NCBI RefSeq assembly: GCF_963855985.1
Contig: NC_087091.1
Location: 14,762,154 to 14,826,153 of the forward strand
Length of the DNA stretch: 64,000 bases
Origin: Ostrinia nubilalis
Taxonomy: Eukaryota; Arthropoda; Insecta; Lepidoptera; Crambidae
Reading direction: 5' to 3'
Positions 63,372 through 64,000 of this stretch are shown here, in pieces. How positions within the stretch are numbered: position 1 is the stretch's first letter; each line of letters opens with the position of its first letter. The notes beneath the pieces are model-generated. The model was not told the DNA's origin, ran no database searches, and saw only the letters and a list, made by a program, of their open reading frames with translations. A program made the translations under genes and the position numbers.

Positions 63372-64000
63372 CTAAAAGTCCATAGCTCCTTCCAAGAAAC
63401 ACAAGCAGTCAACTTTGTTTACAATTAAATCTAGATCTTTCTTCGATATTGTTTTCCGCTTGTTTGCTATTGTGTATGCATATGTTTCCTTTGCAATTGT
63501 TTCCAAAAATAATTCCTGAAAAATGCAAAATTAAGATAATTATTAGAAAGTCATGGAGATGAAGAACAAATTAATTCACTATCCTACCTATGTAGAGCTA
63601 ATGAGAGTAGATAGGTAGGCATTTGGACTATAACAAGTAATAATTTTGCATGGAAGAGTAAAAATTTACCTCAGGTAGGTCTGGGAACAGCAAGATAATG
63701 TAGGTTAACTTTATTGTCCGAGTCAAATGTAAGATGACCTGATGGCAACTTGGAATATACCTCAAAAATGAGTAATTGATTACTTACCGTAGCTTTTGTA
63801 ACTAAGAATACAGCATCGCCGGAGATAACACTAACATCTGGGTCCATTTTCATGATGTTCTTTACCCTAGCCATGGGCAACCTCGTTGTCCTAATAACCT
63901 CGCTTTTGTTCACCGAATTCGTTGTTTTCTTCTCAGTTAATAGTGGTTCTTCTGAATTTACAGGCTCTGAATCGTGGGTCGAATACGGATTCTCAGCTAG
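63372..64000 (-). CDS. POLE4: DNA polymerase epsilon subunit 4, histone-fold protein (5' end outside window)
   Basis: Two exons on -: 64000-63788 (open to the window edge) and 63515-63372 with stop TAG. The first donor is ACG|gtaagt and the second exon follows TTTCAG; phase 0. The encoded protein has an acidic/polar N-terminal tail (EPVNSEEPLLTEKKTT), then TRLPMARVKNIMKMDPDV, VISGDAVFLVTKATELFLE, TIAKETYAYTIANKRKTISK and DLDLIVNKVDCLCFLEGAMDF. LPxARVKxxMKxDPDV and KRKTIxxxDLDxxxxxVDxxxFLEG are characteristic of the POLE4/Dpb3 histone fold, which pairs with POLE3/CHRAC17 on the replicative polymerase. CHRAC15-type subunits are the nearest alternative, but the FLEG ending favours POLE4. The start codon is not in the window. 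Confidence 0.88.

Overview
This is a eukaryotic, very probably lepidopteran, genomic window. The reasons are intron-split genes with GT..AG junctions, insect-type protein sequences, and repeats I associate with moth and butterfly genomes (RTE-like LINE tails, piggyBac with TTAA sites, BEL/Pao, Helitron-like AT-rich repeats, dense MITEs). It holds three host genes. (1) XRN1/pacman, the cytoplasmic 5'-3' exoribonuclease, on + from before base 1 to 44421: 27 coding exons in the window, about 1,213 codons, all junctions in frame. (2) A complete 11-exon GH13 alpha-glucosidase (maltase) on +, 47238-63244, coding for 601 residues with all catalytic residues. (3) The 3' part of a histone-fold gene, DNA polymerase epsilon subunit 4 (POLE4), on -, 63372-64000, tail to tail with the maltase.

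The most unusual feature is inside XRN1. Four separate coding exons have been partly copied into tandem arrays in the intron that follows them: 11 copies at 1973-6474, 9 at 8211-9633, 19 at 12255-16570 and 4 at 32282-33614. In every array the copied piece is the 3' part of the exon with its 5' splice site. Almost all copies keep a GTRAG-type donor, and many differences between copies are synonymous in the exon frame. In array 1 five extra copies are intact 147-nt phase 0/0 exons. MITEs have been co-amplified inside arrays 1 and 3. Ten further introns in the window carry a transposable element starting within about 5-30 nt of the 5' splice site.

The introns are loaded with mobile DNA. 17115-20403 has a fold-back element, a TTAA-flanked MITE and a decayed piggyBac. 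21391-29964 has a four-level nest: a palindromic element contains a CACTA-like transposon, which contains a BEL/Pao-type LTR element with gag-protease but no pol, one LTR of which has a further insertion. Maltase intron 3 carries an intact two-ORF LINE whose ORF2 has no AUG and follows a canonical -1 slippery heptamer. Maltase intron 8 carries a hAT element with an intact 634-residue transposase. 44422-47237 is intergenic.

The genes have no obvious pathway link: mRNA decay, sugar digestion and replication. Exon calls rest on protein-family recognition plus splice-phase bookkeeping by eye; no alignments could be run.
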